Shown here piece after piece: positions 62,109 to 64,000 of a DNA stretch of 64,000 nt (position 1 is its first letter; each line of letters opens with the position of its first letter). The stretch spans positions 62,001-126,000 of the forward strand of contig NZ_JARCJD010000008.1 in assembly GCF_028890115.1 (NCBI RefSeq), given 5' to 3'. The translations under genes were made by a program, and so were the position numbers. The notes under the pieces were generated by a model, which ran no database searches, was not told where the DNA came from, and saw only the letters and a program-made list of their open reading frames with translations. The DNA is from Phaeobacter sp. QD34_24. Lineage in GTDB: Bacteria > Pseudomonadota > Alphaproteobacteria > Rhodobacterales > Rhodobacteraceae.

Positions 62109-63331
62109 TTGGCGGCCTTTCGCGGTTCGGTCTGCAACAGGGCCGCGACCCGGTGGGTGACATAATCAAGCCCCTCCAGCAGCCCGTCGGTAAAGGCGGC
62201 AGAGGGGGGCTGCTGATCCTGCAGCGCGCGAATGGCGCGGATCATCGCTTCGGGTGTCCAGCCGTCGCGGTTCTCGTCCAGCATGGCGACGAGGCCCAGT
62301 TCCTCGGCCCGGCTGGCGCGGATCCATTGTTCCAGGCGCGGGGTGGTGCGCGGCACGATCACGGCGGGCCTGTCAAAGGACAGCACTTCGCAGAAGGTGT
62401 TGTAGCCGCCCATGCAGACCACGCCGCAGGCCCCGGCAAACAGCGTTTCGATACGGCTTTCAAATCCCACCGAGGTCACCCGCCCATCGAGCGCGGCGAC
62501 TCGGGACTCGAAGGCTTCGCGGGTTTCACCGGACAGGAAGGGGCCATAGACCAGGACGGCGCGCGGGCTGAGATCAGGATCGCGTTCATAGGCAGAAAGA
62601 ACCAGATCCACCATCATCGCCCCATCCCCGCCGCCACCGGGGGTGATCAGCACATAGGGTTGCGCGGGCGGCTCACCGATCTGGCCCAGGTCGCGGCGCA
62701 GGTAGCCGGTCCAATGCATGCGGGCGCGGGTGTCGGCGGACAGATCCAGCCCCTGGGTGGGATCGTAAACCGAGCTGAGCCCATAGACCCAGATCTCGTC
62801 ATAGTAGTTTTCGGTGACCGGCACGGCACCCTTGCGGGCCCATTCGGCGGCCAGAACCTCGGGTTCGTCCAGCACATCGCGCAGGCCCAGCACCAGCTTG
62901 CAGCGGCCCCGGCTACGCAGGCAATCAAGCGCGGGCATCAGCTCACCGCGGAACCCCGTGGGTTCCTTGTCGACGATCAGCACATCGGGATCATATTGCT
63001 GCGCCATCGAGCGGATCAGCCCGGCGCGCATCTCGGTGGTTTCCTCGATGCTCATCCCCATGGTGCGCGAGGCATAGCTGCCATCGGCGCGTTTGATGAC
63101 CCCGGGCAGGCGCATGTGATCGACCCGGCTGGGAAAGGCAAAGCGCCCCGCCACCGGGGAACCGGTCAGGATCAGCGCCGAGGCGGACGGATCCGCTGCG
63201 GTGATGGCGCCCGCCAGTGCCCGGGAACGGCGCAGATGGCCTAGGCCAAAGGTGTCGTGGCTATATAGCATCACCCTTGGGCCACGTGTGCCGTTTTCCC
63301 TGTCGGCTGTGGAGCTGGTCTGGTCTTTCAT
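62105..63331 (-). CDS. MurG-like glycosyltransferase, first gene of the glycan operon
   Basis: A 408-residue GT-B-fold protein beginning its conserved part with RVMLYSHDTFGLGHLRRSRALAGAI (about residues 19-43). The C-terminal half has VLITPGGGGDGAMMVDLVL and GGYNTFCEVLSFDRPAVIVPRTTPRLEQWIRA, a GT28-like donor region. It is related in layout to the second MurG-like gene of the operon at 58062-59198. It is divergent from the gene starting at 63551, with a 219-base gap. Confidence 0.83.
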   Translation of the reverse strand: MKDQTSSTADRENGTRGPRVMLYSHDTFGLGHLRRSRALAGAITAADPSASALILTGSPVAGRFAFPSRVDHMRLPGVIKRADGSYASRTMGMSIEETTEMRAGLIRSMAQQYDPDVLIVDKEPTGFRGELMPALDCLRSRGRCKLVLGLRDVLDEPEVLAAEWARKGAVPVTENYYDEIWVYGLSSVYDPTQGLDLSADTRARMHWTGYLRRDLGQIGEPPAQPYVLITPGGGGDGAMMVDLVLSAYERDPDLSPRAVLVYGPFLSGETREAFESRVAALDGRVTSVGFESRIETLFAGACGVVCMGGYNTFCEVLSFDRPAVIVPRTTPRLEQWIRASRAEELGLVAMLDENRDGWTPEAMIRAIRALQDQQPPSAAFTDGLLEGLDYVTHRVAALLQTEPRKAAK

Positions 63332-63550
63332 CTGGCTGCCTGAACAGGTGGAACAGAGCGGTGGTGCAATAGGCAGGCGCCGAAATCAAGGGTGATCGGC
63401 CCCCGGTCTGCCGATTGCGCAAAAATTGGCATGGAATTGAGAGGCTTTACGGGCAGCTTCGCAAACTGTGATCGCCTGTTGCGCCCTGGCGATTGCACCC
63501 GTCCTGGGGGCTGGCTAACCTGACCCAACCTGTACGAGGATTTCCAGACC
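63332..63550. promoter_or_regulatory. Divergent gap upstream of the glycan operon
   Basis: This 219-base stretch holds no gene that I can support. It should carry the promoters of the glycan operon (minus strand) and of the partial gene at 63551. A weak inverted pair ATCGCC/GGCGAT lies near 63471-63493. No clear operator was recognised. Confidence 0.4.
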
Positions 63551-64000
63551 ATGATTTTCGGTGTCTTCCGGCGTTCTGCCCAAGTGATTGCGGCCTTTCT
63601 GTTTCTTGTTGTTCTGCTGGTGTCGGTCGCGGGGCCTGTCCAGGCGCAGGTCAGCCTCTATGGCCAGTTGGAAGGCGAGGCAGAGGCGCAGTCGGTCCCT
63701 GATGGGGAAGGCAATGCGCAGGCAGATCCTTTTGCCCGGGCCATCGAACTGGCTGCCGAAAAGGGCGTCGGGGTGATCATCGTCGATGGCACCGGGGCGC
63801 GATTGGGCGGTGGCGCCTCGGGCGAAGAGGCCGCAGGGACCCCTGACAAGATGGAAGGGGCCTCGATGTTGATGAAGGCCCAGTCGGAAATGGACATCTT
63901 CCGCGACGAGTTGCGCAGCCGGTTGGAGGCCTTGCCCTATTCGGTCTTCGAGATGAAATACATCCTGCGCCAGACCAGCCCGGATGGGCGCATCATGACC
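63551..64000 (+). CDS. Secreted/membrane protein, 5' part (possibly mechanosensitive channel family)
   Basis: The frame is open from ATG 63551 to the window end (150 codons). A hydrophobic signal sequence (VIAAFLFLVVLLVSVAGPVQA, about residues 12-32) is followed by an acidic Gly/Ala-rich stretch and a helical region with SMLMKAQSEMDIFRDELRSRLEALPYSVFEMKYIL. That pattern resembles the periplasmic N-terminal domain of large MscS-type channels in Rhodobacteraceae. The channel domain itself is outside the window, so the family call is tentative. Confidence 0.55.
   Translation, partial: MIFGVFRRSAQVIAAFLFLVVLLVSVAGPVQAQVSLYGQLEGEAEAQSVPDGEGNAQADPFARAIELAAEKGVGVIIVDGTGARLGGGASGEEAAGTPDKMEGASMLMKAQSEMDIFRDELRSRLEALPYSVFEMKYILRQTSPDGRIMT

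Overview
The window is high-GC DNA from an alphaproteobacterium, most likely a marine Rhodobacteraceae (Roseobacter-group) strain close to Phaeobacter, Ruegeria or Leisingera. The inference rests on the gene content: an Entner-Doudoroff operon, a urease operon carrying a DUF1127 gene, a UrtABCDE urea transporter, a C-P lyase cluster, a TupABC-type tungstate transporter, and a haem-uptake locus with its own TonB/ExbBD set and an iron-rhodo-box-like promoter site. Nothing in the sequence names the species. I saw no rRNA, tRNA, CRISPR array, transposase or prophage. The region looks like ordinary chromosome made of tightly packed, translationally coupled operons.

Layout. 1-3.7 kb holds assorted single genes (DUF1285 end, hydroxypyruvate isomerase, DUF2798, sugar-kinase-like phosphotransferase, DMT exporter). 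3.7-7.0 kb is a minus-strand ggt-like / TauE / FCD-GntR operon with a palindromic operator candidate. 7.1-12.7 kb is the pgi-zwf-edd-eda operon, which converts glucose-6-P to pyruvate plus glyceraldehyde-3-P and has a LacI-type palindrome upstream. 13.1-19.2 kb is the urease operon ureD-A-(57-aa peptide)-B-(LprI-like)-C-(DUF1127)-E-F-G. 19.6-25.5 kb is the divergent urea ABC transporter urtABCDE. 25.6-29.5 kb is a five-gene operon of two DUF4178 proteins, a 53-aa peptide, a DUF350 protein and a membrane-embedded polyamine aminopropyltransferase. This is the best candidate here for a poorly described system. 29.5-38.6 kb is haem uptake: hmuSTUV on the minus strand, and divergently a TonB-dependent receptor, a small secreted protein, exbB, two exbD genes and tonB. 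38.7-41.8 kb has a family III CoA-transferase and a CocE/NonD hydrolase. 41.8-45.3 kb is nadABC. 45.7-48.0 kb is tupBCA. 48.2-56.0 kb is the C-P lyase cluster: phnF divergent from phnGHIJKLN, a convergent DUF1045 gene, then phnM. 56.0-56.8 kb is a metallophosphoesterase. 56.8-63.3 kb is a seven-gene, almost fully overlapping minus-strand glycan operon. The window ends inside a secreted or membrane protein gene.

How the genes work together. Much of the window is nutrient scavenging. Urea is imported by Urt and hydrolysed by urease. Phosphonates are degraded by C-P lyase under PhnF. Haem iron is taken up through the outer membrane with dedicated TonB energy and broken down by HmuS. Tungstate is imported by Tup. 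Upstream sugar catabolism (pgi-zwf-edd-eda) and de novo NAD synthesis (nadABC) are housekeeping.

Several operator-like palindromes lie where regulators would be expected to act: upstream of ggt, pgi, nadA and tupB, and between phnF/phnG, ureD/urtA and hmuS/hmuR. Two intergenic spots 35 kb apart carry the same two-hairpin repeat, with different stem sequences but identical spacing. No PhnP is present; two other phosphoesterase genes next to the phn genes are candidates to replace it.
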